A stretch of 64,000 nucleotides of DNA from Casuarius casuarius (Eukaryota > Chordata > Aves > Casuariiformes > Casuariidae): NCBI GenBank assembly GCA_003342895.1, contig PTFA01000409.1, positions 372,001 to 436,000 of the forward strand, given 5' to 3'. Positions within the stretch are counted from its first letter, which is position 1. Each line of letters starts with the position of its first letter. The notes below the pieces were generated by a model that worked only from the letters and a program-made list of their open reading frames with translations, was not told the DNA's origin and did not search any database. This document shows positions 50,220 to 61,100 of the stretch, piece after piece. Both the position numbers and the translations under genes were made by a program.

Positions 50220-52025
50220 TTGTAGAAGTTCTGTATTTGAAAGATATTTATGAAGAAGTGGTGAATCTAATTGCCCATCCTGTCAACATATGTCTTAGTA
50301 ATAGTTTCAGGATATAATGATAAATTTATATTAAAAAAGTTGAAAATATGCAGGCATAATTTCTTGAGTCAGTGACTACTGTGGAGACTACCTGGTTGTA
50401 AACATGGTCTTTCTCCATCTGAATGCATCCCTTATTAAAGTCATGTGATGCCTAAGGCTGTGATCATTTCCAAATACCATTACTGTATAATTTCTATGCA
50501 GTTACATGACCTTTTACAGCAAATGATAATATGGCAGAGAGAGTAACAAGTGGGGATATTTCAAACACAGGTCTTTCCGCAGGAGACAGAGTTGCGCAGT
50601 GTAATTAATAGCCAACATTTGTTTCAAGTGTTCTGAAGTTACTTGCAGCAGCTGTAATAGCTATGGTCTCCCCCTCCCTATCTGTATGAATTGCTGTATC
50701 TTTCATAGACTGTAATGAACAAAATAAATGTTATGGACAGGTTTTCTTTAGGCAACTGTTACCACCCAAGGGCACATATTCATAGGAATTTAATGGTTGC
50801 ATCTTTAACTTACAGATTCACATATAAAAATAAAAAATGGTGTTTCTAGAAGTCAGTTAGTATGAATTTTCCTATGTTAATATTGTGTCCCTAGACCCAG
50901 TTACTCTAAACAGAGCAATTATGATCATAACATCAGGGTCTCCCTTAAGACTTCATATGATACCATTTTATTTGATGCCTTCAAAATTACAAAAGGAGAT
51001 AATTTCAGTCTCAAACTGCACTTTAACTTGCTACCACCATCCAAATTATGCCACCAATGCAATTATTATTTTCTCCACAATAAATACATTATACTCAAAT
51101 GCTGTGTTTGCAGAGTGCAAGCAATATGTCCGTTACAGCTCTAACAACAAAGATTCGGTTGATGCACCAAGCATACTGTTCAGCTGGATGATATTTGAAT
51201 TGCCTAAGCAACTGAATCAGAATATGGAAAAGGAAGTGTGGTTACCAAAAAAGATCGTTGCATATGATTTACGAGTTGGATTTTTTTGGAATTCTTGGCT
51301 AGAAATAAAGAGCAATGGTGGCATGAGCCTTTATAAACTGAAGTAGCACCTTGTTAGGCAGTGATAAGATGGAAAAGACAAAAGATGTGCCAGAAAGAAA
51401 CAGAAGTTTCAAGAACTGTGTAAGAAAAATACTTACCGAGTGCGGTCCTATAGAGCCCTTTATGTCAGGGCTGTAAGTGCCCAAAGAATTCTGCATCTTC
51501 CCCTCAGCCCCTCCTAGGGAGGTAGCTGTCATGATTCAAGGTCAGTTCTGATATGGTGCAGCCAAAACAACTGTTGCAACTAAGCTGTTACAACTCTCCC
51601 CAAATGGGACTCTTACCTGCTGATGATACTGCTTTTTTTCTTTGTTTTGTTTTGTTTTACTGGTCATCCTTCTTGTGTATTGGACAGGACGTCCTGCTCA
51701 TTTGCAGACCCTTGTGCTTACCTCATTCTCTGTTCTTTATTGCTGGGATATCTCTTATAGGAAACGACACACATCTTTGCTTGTCCCTTTGGACATTACA
51801 TGGTTTGCATACTTAGGTAAAATTCTTAAACGTTGCAAATGGCTGTGCCGTCGCAGTGTTATCTAGTACTTGTTTACTGTTGCTTGGATTCAAGGCAAAA
51901 TAATATTAATTATTTCTTGATTAATACATTTCTAATTTATGGTGTCTCAGGCCTGTGCTTTGGCTACATAATCTTGGATCAGACTTTAGTGAAAATAACT
52001 GTGTGAGAAATTGCTGGGAGAAGCC
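50220..52025. other. AT-rich non-coding DNA, no gene recognised
   Basis: No gene was recognised. The 153-codon frame 50885-51346 opens only from GTG, has no motif and is AT-driven. TTTTG repeats lie near 51640. Confidence 0.55.
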
Positions 52026-52029
52026 TTAT

Positions 52030-52320
52030 CTGGGGCTTCTGCCTCTTGCTTAAGGAGATGCACTTAAACTCCGGCCCGTGACCTTGGTCCTTGCCTGAGC
52101 TACGTTGTAGGTATGACCTTGCCTTGATGACCTTGAACCTGCCTTATTGCTATGCACTTCTGATCATCTGGACTTTTGGCTCACTCCGGTTATTGTCACT
52201 GGACCTACTTGCTCTACTCACCCTGCTTCGGTACAGTGGGACTGCACCCTGGTCGGTGGGCACTGCCCTGCCTGCTTTGCTCTCATTTGGTGCCTGGCTG
52301 TTGAGCTGCAAATATTGTTT
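52030..52320. mobile_element. Unclassified CCTTG-rich block, probably repeat-derived
   Basis: A C/T- and GC-richer block has recurrent GACCTTG/CCTTG words (GTGACCTTGGTCCTTGCC near 52078, ATGACCTTGCCTTGATGACC near 52113) and then ACTGCACCCTGGTCGGTGGG. This wording recurs in sauropsid LTR or DNA-element families, but no family or terminal repeat could be identified. Overlapping 68-89 codon frames are not supported as genes. Confidence 0.3.
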
Positions 52321-52324
52321 CAAT

Positions 52325-53225
52325 TCAAATTGTTGAAGTTTTTTTTCAGTTTTCAACTGTCAAATGTATTTCAGTTCAAGTTATTAATTCAGATACTGTT
52401 TGAATTTGGAGTTTGATTCACTCGCTCTACTACAGTACAATCATTCTCTGGTTCAAAGGACTTGTGCTGGCAATGACAAAAACCTTAAGTGATGATCTTG
52501 TAGTAAAATAGCTAGAAACAAACACATGCTATAGAGGATATAGTTTAATGAAATAATTTATTTAATAAATCAATTGTTTGTTCTCCTACTAAGAAATTTT
52601 CTTCACCCATTGCTTTTTTTTATGATATCTGATTCCGCATCCCCAAATATTATGGAATGTAAGGCTAGAACTTTGGGCTGAAACTTCAGTTGCTGCATGT
52701 CAAAGTAGTCATTTTATTTGTGCTATACCAACATGCAGCAGCTGAGGATTTGACTGTATGGAGAAAAGCCTACAAGGTAGACTTACCTGGGCGTGCAGTT
52801 TTGGCAGAAATCACACCGGAACATGTCAAACGAAATTGAGTATCCTGGATGTTTGTCTTTTAAGAGTCAATCCCCAAAGTGTGAAGGGAGGGTGACCAGC
52901 CCATTTTGGGCTTGTATGGTTGGAGCTTTGTGCAGAAACTGAAAAAACCTTTGCATCATTTTAAGAATCACTTGAAAGTGCTGTTTGAATCAGTGGAAGC
53001 TGTCATCTCTTTTACCGTGAGTAAAGAAAACAACAACAACAAAATTAAATGCTGACGGACTTTCCCCCTTTTTTTTCAGCCAGTCTAAGGATACAAGTTC
53101 TTTCCCCTCTATATTGCCTGAAAATTATTTCCCATGTTTTCAATATTCACTGTCTTAGCGTTTTAGTCTTTTGTTTGTTCATTTTAATTTAGCAATACTA
53201 TGTAACAAACATAATGGCTTCTATT
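52325..53225. other. Non-coding DNA, no gene recognised
   Basis: No recognisable gene or element. TTCAA/TTTCAG words recur around 52320-52400, probably simple-sequence drift. Confidence 0.5.
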
Positions 53226-53227
53226 TC

Positions 53228-53300
53228 ATAGGAATAATAGGAAGATACATGTTGAAATGGATCTCAGGAGGTTATCTAGTCCAGCCTTCTGGTTAATTGC
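53228..53300 (-). mobile_element. Short CR1 3' fragment
   Basis: GGATCTCAGGAGGTTATCTAGTCCAGCCTTCTGG at about 53260-53293 is the complement of the conserved CR1 3' closing region. The preceding GGAATAATAGGAAG could be its decayed tail. Only about 70 bp is recognisable. It lies some 500 bp from the longer CR1 copy at 53795 in the same orientation. Confidence 0.6.
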
Positions 53301-53794
53301 ATTTCTTGAGGTAGATGTTTTACAAGAAGATATGAATTTGAATAGTAATGGAGTGTAAAACGATAGCCTGTGTGCTGGAAAACTTGTGTGTGAAGTGAAA
53401 GTGTGTTTCGGCACAGGTCAGGATTAGGAGAACTTCCAAAAAACTTAATATTACATTATATGCAACTGTGTGGACTGTTGTGACTTCAGAAAATTGTATG
53501 TTAAGATAAACATATAAATCCTGTGCATTGCAGTGCAGATCTTTCTCTGTAGAGTTTGTACTGCACTGCTGGACAGGTTGCACAGCTGTGGCCTACCAGC
53601 AAGTTTTCAATGCCTGACCCAACAGAACTAATTATATGAAGATCTGCATATAGTGATCCTCAGATTGAGTGCAAGTCAGTGGCTGGGACGTTTCCACTGA
53701 TATTGTGGTTGGCTAAACTTAAGGAATGTGATGAAGGGGAAAAAAATACAAGAATGGCTCTTCCCTTAATACTGGTATTTAATGTTACCAAATG

Positions 53795-54345
53795 ACAGAA
53801 TCCTAAGATTACAGAATGACAGAATGATTACAGAATCATAAGAATACAGAATAATTCAAGTCGAAAGGGACCTCAGAGGTTTCTAGTCCAGCCTTCTGCT
53901 AAAATAGGGTCAGGTTGGAGGTCAGATCAGATAGCTCAGGGCTTTTTCCAGTCAGATCTTGAAAACCTCTGAGGATGAAGTTGGCACCTCTTCTACTGCT
54001 TGACTGTTCCATGGAGGGGAAAAAAGATTTTTCCTTATATCCTTATATCCTTATATCTGAACCTCTCTGGTTTGAATTTATGCCTGTTGTCTCTTGCACT
54101 TTTACAATGCACTGCTGTGGAGGGCCTTGATATCCTCTATGCAGGCAAGATGGGGTTGTGCGTCCCCCGGAAGCCTTCCCTGCTCTGGGCTGAACAAGTC
54201 CTGCGCTCTCAGCCCCTATTACCAGGGCAAGTGATTCAGCTGCAACTGCTCCACTGGACTTGCTCCTGTTTGTCGATATCTTTCTTGAGGCTGAAGTCCC
54301 TCAATGATAACAGCCAGAGATTCAGTCCGTCCTTTGTCCCTTGTT
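53795..54345 (-). mobile_element. CR1 LINE 3' end with expanded octamer tail
   Basis: The plus strand begins with several imperfect complements of the octamer (ACAGAATGACAGAATGATTACAGAATCATAAG), then the CR1 closing phrase TCGAAAGGGACCTCAGAGG and CTAGTCCAGCCTTCTGC. The body follows: GATCTTGAAAACCTCTGAGG near 53956, CTGTTCCATGGAGGGGAAAA near 54004, GTCTCTTGCACTTTTACAATGC near 54090, and on to about 54345. It is about 550 bp and 5'-truncated. An 8-bp phrase CCTTATAT is tandemly triplicated at 54033-54056 inside the element. The 145-codon plus-strand frame across it is antisense to the LINE and not a gene. Confidence 0.88.
54033..54056. repeat. (CCTTATAT)3 expansion inside CR1
   Basis: Three head-to-tail copies of the octamer CCTTATAT. 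Other CR1 copies generally have one such phrase here, so this is a local expansion after insertion. Confidence 0.85.
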
Positions 54346-54349
54346 CTGT

Positions 54350-57300
54350 ATGGATGATGGTCTCTTCCATGCCTCTACAGAGATCTTCCACAATAGAAAA
54401 TTCAAATTCAGTACTTGAAACAGAATATGTAAATTAATTTTCTTCCTCTGACAGCAGAATTATGTCTTAGTGACATGCAGTATTTTGGAAATTGGACAGA
54501 TGGTCATTATAATAATAATCCATCCTCAATAAACCTCTAGTTCAAAATGTTTGCTTCTGCATTTACAGCAAGTTGGTAATTCTGGTGCATTTCCTAGCAG
54601 AAAGTTTCAGTGATCATCACTTACATTTCATGTAAACCCTAATTCAGAAGTATGCGCACAGATATCTTCAAAATGCTTTATTGAATTTTTGAAAAGAGCC
54701 TTGGTGGTGTAAATACCCACATCTCAAAGAGAGTCAGGGTAGTCTAAGATCCCTGTATCTCTCTTTCATCCCAACCTTTCTGCTTACATAATTTTACTTT
54801 TGATTTAGATGAAGAATGCCAGCTCAGTCCATGGATGCTCAAATTAATAACCGAAAAATCACAAGCTAGCACTGAGGACTTTTGCCACCAAATAATGAAA
54901 GATGGTGAATCAACCAAAACATCATTTTGACCGTCACCATTATATCTGCCTCCTTTTTCATAGACTTGGTGTATATGCAAGCGGGAAATTCAAATGAAAT
55001 CATCAGAAAAGCTTGTATTTAATTTATTCTTTAATTCTTCTATAAAATAGATTTTTAGCAAGAAATAGGCTGCCTATATCCACTTCTGTATAGCCACTGC
55101 ATATAGCCATGAGCTATAAATTAGCTGTGTATCTGACTTGAGTATTTAACAGCCAAGGAGAAAATTGGACATACTCTCTCACAACTTGCTCTTAGGCTTT
55201 CTGCATTGTCAACCTCCAGTTAGTGTGTGGTTCTTATCTGTTGTGGCCAAAAGGTATACTTTGCACATCATTTGCCCAAATCGAAGATGGCTGCCCTATA
55301 TTTACTGTTAGTTTCTTTGCCCTCACTTGTAGTTGAATATGTAGCTGTGCTTTCTCATGTGTTCAGCAAATGATTTCTCTTATAGTTTTGAAATACAAGC
55401 ATTACTGGGGAACTAGGGGTGGGGTGGATACAGGAACAGAACCACACTAGTCAGTGGCATATAATCTGAAATATATTCACTAAACAGGATGGTTCTAGCA
55501 GGTGGTCTCAGGCCAATCTTGCTGATTTCCTCGAGGTGTAAAGCCAATTAGAGGTTGTTATCAGGGTTTCCCATCGTCTTCTGTTCCCCTGCTTCAAGTG
55601 TACTGCAAAAGTGTGAAGTTAGCAATAATTGTATAGCAAGGTTTGTCTATTGCTTTGTTTTGCCAGACGGATCTTGTCATTCAGAGCTGGGCAGATGTAG
55701 TCAAGATCTTACCTGTGTGGCGGGTGGTGCTTTCCAGTGTGTTTAAGTGAAGCATGCAATAAGGAAGACTAGTTTCTGCTTCTTACCTTGCTTGCTGAAA
55801 CAGCTTGTTTTCCTGTGTTTGCATTTTCCTTCTTTCCGTCCTTCTTTCCATCCTTCCTTCTGTCCTTCTGTTTTTGCTTGTTTGTTTTCTCAGCATCAGA
55901 TCCTCATCACCAGCTGTACTGTTCTGTGACAGTAAACCTACAAACATGGAAAGTATGGGATTCTTGGATTGTTAATTAACAGAATATTTGTATTCAGTAC
56001 TCGGTAATTTTTTAAATGTGCTCTTTCACCTTGTATTTAAAATAATTCAAAGTCCTTTTTATATTTTAATAATTTGTCATTGTTCCTATAACTATAGTAG
56101 TAAGTGTTTAGGTAGGCAGATTCCTTTTATATCCCCAATAAATGTACGTTTTCTAAAGTACATTACACTTGTGGGTTGGTGTTTTTTTTTTTAGTTTTCT
56201 GTTGTATATTGCAGGAAATGTAAAATTGTCAAGAATGTGTTTAGAATGTAAGGTTTATGATTTTTTCAGATACATATTTTTATTTCAATTAAAGTGCTGT
56301 CAGTCATGACAGCATGCTGTCGGTCTCCCAGTGTTTCAGTTATAAATCTCTCTCTCAAGAACTTTGAAATGGTTGGAAATACTTGCTGTGGTTTAATCAG
56401 TGTGGTCACTGTCCAAAGAGAGCTCTTCCGATTGCTCACAGCATCATTTTTTGCTCCAAGGGAAAGCTTCCTTTTTGAGGATTGGAGTGGGGCACTGGTT
56501 GCCATTTTGTGTCTGGAAACAATTTTTCCCCCACTGCTGGATTAACTTGATGAGATGCATTATTTTTCTGTTTATTTTCGCTAACCCATATGTCTGAGTT
56601 GCCCAGCAGACCTTATAACAAAAGGTCTAGATTAATGATATATCAGAAAAGTGCATTAGAATTCTTTTAAAAAGAAGAAAGTGGGGAATGAAGTTGCTTC
56701 ATCGAGTATCTAGTACAACAAGGAGACCAATCTCCACGCAGTGTCTCCAACCCTCATGTGCGCAATGGGCATGGGTTCCTCCATGGAAGCATCTGGACAA
56801 CATTTATGTTGTAGAGAAAGGATAATGAATGGTTGAGTGCAGCTCAGAGTAATAGGGAACTGGCAGCAGCCCTCAACTATAGGGACTGCAAAAGAAAAAG
56901 AAGATTAGAAAAGAAAGGGTAACCTGTTTTCTGTGAATTACATCACTATTTTCCAGATGTCCTATATAATGAAGTGACAGCCAAGTTAAAAGTCATAGTT
57001 TAGGTGTCTTGTATTTTTTCTTTCTGGTGCCTGATTATTTGTCTCTATTGGATAGACCATTGCTCTTCTAAAAATGTAATGGTCCTGAGAAATGCTGAGC
57101 TCAGTCAGTCTCTAAATGAATTTCAATTTAAATTTTTTTAAACATAAAACACACTTTAAAACTCACAATCATGTTTTAATTGATAAAATTGAAACTATGC
57201 CAATTTTTTAATTATAGGGTGTAGATCTGGAAAAGATCTTCAGACCTCATCTATGTGGCAGTGTTGCACAGTATGTTAGGTGGCCTTAGCTTTTCTAGAG

Positions 57301-58080
57301 CTAAGGGCCTGCCGTTTCTGTTTCTGTAGCCTGTCTCTGGCTCACAGCCCTATAATCCTTACATAGTTGTTTTGGCACTTTATCTAGTTTTTTTTCAAAG
57401 CCTCTACGCAATTATTTTTCCCCTATTGTTCTTATGCTTTTGATTTGTGTTTATTGTTCTCAAGACCTACCACCTCCAAATCCTGATACTTTGGTTATAG
57501 TGGGTTTTCATGAAGAGAATCAGTTGCCTGAGAATCACCTCTTCTTTTCTCCTCCTTTATCTCTTAGCTTGTAACAAAGTCCTTTTCTTCTTTCACAAAA
57601 CCCCTAAAATTTCACTATTAGAGTTGGGGTATGCAATCATCTGTGGACGCCACTAATAAAGCTTTGTGCATACAAGCCTGTCTCAGCATCCTTTGAGTAA
57701 CAGGAGGATAAACTGGTGGTTCCTGTCATATGCATGTCATTGGATAGCCCATAATTTTCACAAGCAACCTATTGCAATGCCTCACTACCCAGCAGTTTGA
57801 AGTTTTTGCCCCAATTTTCTTTTAGATCATTATTATTTCTTGTCTCATTCACCACAGAAACAGAAATCAACCTTTTCATTTCCATTTGCAACAATAAGGA
57901 TTAGAAATTCAGCTTATGTTTTAAGAGGGATCATGTTTAGGACCTGAAAAAAATATCACCAAAATATCAGTAGGCTGATCATATTGATCTTCTAACAGCA
58001 TTCTTACAGCACAACTGTCATGCTCTGATAACAATTTGACCTTATTAGTTAAGTTGATCAGATTAAAATCGGAGAGTCTC
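54350..58080. other. AT-rich non-coding DNA, no gene recognised
   Basis: No gene was recognised. A pyrimidine microsatellite lies at 55824-55869. Around 57220-57320 (AAGATCTTCAGACCTCATC and following) the text is reminiscent of very old CR1 sequence but too weak to call. Confidence 0.5.
55824..55869. repeat. (TTCC)n-like polypyrimidine tract
   Basis: CCTTCTTTCCGTCCTTCTTT and further imperfect TTCC/TTCT units make a nearly pure pyrimidine strand of about 46 nt. Confidence 0.85.
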
Positions 58081-58083
58081 CAT

Positions 58084-58160
58084 TTCAGCAAAGCATTTAA
58101 ACATGTAATTCCTTTCTTACACAGAAAAGTATTTAAGTATGTGCTTAAATCTTGCTGAAT
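58084..58160. mobile_element. Ancient MITE-like palindromic element
   Basis: The left arm TTCAGCAAAGCATTTAAACA at 58084 and the right arm TATGTGCTTAAATCTTGCTG near 58139 are imperfect inverted complements (about 19 of 24 positions). The words AAGCATTTAAACATG and GTGCTTAAATCTTGCTGAA are familiar from a very old non-autonomous DNA-transposon-like repeat widespread in sauropsids. It is strongly decayed and shows no coding capacity. Confidence 0.45.
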
Positions 58161-58164
58161 GCAG

Positions 58165-61100
58165 TTGAGTGAAATCCATATGAAGTATGTTAAACAGTGC
58201 TCTAAGTTAAGCCTGTCCCTTTAGAACTTCATTGAATTAGAGCCAAAATAAATTAGAACAAGTCAGAAGCTTTGACAATCTCCAAACGATGTCACTTCTG
58301 CTAGAGACAATCTCAAGGGAAGATGAAGCCCTATCATTCAACGTGTTTACAAGTAGAACTAGATGTGGAACTGAACAAATGGTCTATAAAAAAAAAAAAA
58401 AGCCTGCCTTTGCAGGGATGTGGAATGTATAAGCTCACTTTGACAAATATGGTTTTAACTTCCAACATTCAACATTTCTAATAAACCTAAAGATTTGGTG
58501 AAATTACATCTTGACCCTCCATTGTAGCTTCAATAAGAAGTAATGAAGAACATATGAACAAATTAAATTTGACTCTTTGGGGCAAAATTAATAAAACTGA
58601 AATTAATATCCTCCCTGGGCTAGTTGTCGTCTTTATGTCTCTGCCAATTCAGACTCCTAAATCTTTCTTTAATTGAGGTAAAACCTTTGTATGGAGTTTT
58701 TATGGGGTAGGAAAAAGAGAATGAGAATTTCCTATTTAGAAGTGATACTGCATAGAGAGCAAAGTTATTTTAGATTCCTGCATCTTCTGATATATAAAGC
58801 GCATCATACTCTGGATTATTGAAACTCTTCATGGGAAAACCAAAACGTGCTCAGTTAGTATGGTCATTTGCTATCTGGGAAGAAGTTTCTTTCTTCATAT
58901 GCACATCTTTCTTAAACTTTAGAAATAATAAACCAAGGCTTTCCTAATTTCCTGATAATTTGTTGTGTGGCCTTTTTTATTTGGTATCTTTAATGAAATT
59001 TCAGAATTTTACTCAATATACAGTGTGATATTAGCAGGATACTAGCACTGCTACTGCCCTGTCACTTGAACTGCAAAAATTTAACTGCAAATCTTGTTTG
59101 GATTTTGCTCGTACTTTCTACTGACGCACAGAAAATAGACTTACGATAGGAAAAAAATTGGCCCCTTAGTCCAAAGATAAAGTCTCCTGTTTGATGTAAT
59201 GCCATAGCATTTCAAACAGAGATAGGTAGTAATGTGCTTAAAGCAGGACAAGCAGGGAAATGGAGCACAGCCACCAAGATAGATTTTGAAATGAAGGTCT
59301 GTGAGTTTGTTCATTTTTAACTTTAATGGAGTGAAAGTGGCAAGAAGAATGAGAGAAAGCAGGCTTTGCTGTTTAGGTCATTCAAAATTGCTCAGTTCCT
59401 TCTGTGCGCAAGACAGAACATTAGGTTCACCTCTGGAGTGTAGGTCCGAGAATTAAAACTATTTGAGTCCCTGCCTGAATGGCAGAAATAAGCCAAATTT
59501 ATTGGCTTTCTAGCAGACTTTCTGATCTGTCCACTCTTGTCATATTGGTACCAAGTAAGTGCTGAGTTGTGCTGACCTGTTTCTGCTTCCTGACTGGTAA
59601 TGCCATTTTCTAGTACTATTTTCTATAACAGGAAGTTGTAACCACATTAAATTGTTTGGACTTCTTCTAAAGGCAATCTGTTGGAACTGCCATCTCAACA
59701 GTGAGGATCTGTTGCATACTAGTGACAATACAGATGGATAACATCGTGACAAAGGAATTTCAGAGCAGTAAGATCGGTATTACTTTCTTATTCATCTCAT
59801 ACCTAAGCAACTCCGTGGGAAGATTTTACATTTCAGCAAAATCTTCCACCAATTTTGTCAATGAATGTGCATAAATATGCTCCTGTGCTCTAAAGGTTTG
59901 ATCCAACTGTCTTTTAAGTCATTTATGAAAATGCTTATTGGGACCTGCATTCTGAAAATTGATCAAGCTATTAATACATCCCTATATAATGTAATTTGCA
60001 GTCTGTAATTTAGTAGAAGTGCATTAAAAAGTATTGTGGGGAAGCTCTTAGTTTCATCAGTTCAGGATTACTTAATATAGAGAATTATGCGCTTTTTTTG
60101 GAGGGGTAGAAGCTTCAACTGTCAGTTTAATAAGAGTCAAGTTTATACTGATCAGAAAGTGCTGTTCTTCGACAGCCTGTATTAAAGTTATTGCTCATGT
60201 TCGGGTATTTCATGAGGAAAGATCTCTTTACTGTAAGTGAAACTTAATGCCAGATGTGTGGGCATTGCTGACAGAAAAAACAAGACTTAAAAAGGATATG
60301 GAAACTGATGTATCCTTCTGTTAAACCTAACAGTCTAGTTAAAGGTAAAGGCACAAGGTATGGCAGGATGATACACTAACTTTTTTCAATTATTTATTCC
60401 ACAATACTTATCATGGTGAATACAGTTTACTTCCTAATCCATATCTTTCATCTTTTGTAAGTAATAGGACTGAATGAGTGTTTAGGGGAACCAAAAATAT
60501 ATCTACAGACGGTGAATTTATTAGCAAAGTTCATGTTTAGTCTATTGTCAGGAATATCGGTTTGACTGAAATGTAATTATATATAGTATACTAGATTTGG
60601 TTTTCACTGTCATTGATTGCTCTTGCTTTCTGGCTCATGAGCATTTTCATCTCACTTTTCTGAAAGTATGGAAGAATAAAACTTACAAACTTTAACTTTT
60701 TATGTTCTTTTAATTGTGTATTTTGTGTAGGTATATACATCTACATTCATACATACATATTTAAAAAAAAAAATCCCTGGAATCTGTTCTTTTTTGAGAG
60801 TTCATGGAATATAGCATCTTATCTTCAGCTTCATAACACATTTTATTGTGCCAAGAGCTTCGAATGCAGTTCCTTTCTAAGTACCAGAATCTTTTTGGCA
60901 GTAGAAATAGGGATAAATGCTAAAATGGTCATATCATGTGATTTTCTTCCAAATGTTCACAAGTGTATTTTCAAACCAGCTCCTGCTTGCCTGACAGCTC
61001 AGTATGTAAAAGACATGGAGCACATACACAGCAGCAAATGATGAGTAGAAAAGGACAGACTCTATTCATGGTGAATAAAGGTTTAACCAATTTAGTCATT

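Noticed and set aside
50885..51346. 153-codon open frame
   Set aside because: Begins only at GTG, AT-driven composition, no motif.
54000..54437. 145-codon plus-strand open frame
   Set aside because: It is antisense to a CR1 3' end for most of its length.
57220..57330. Possible very old CR1 trace
   Set aside because: Only loose word similarity, no ordered set of CR1 landmarks.
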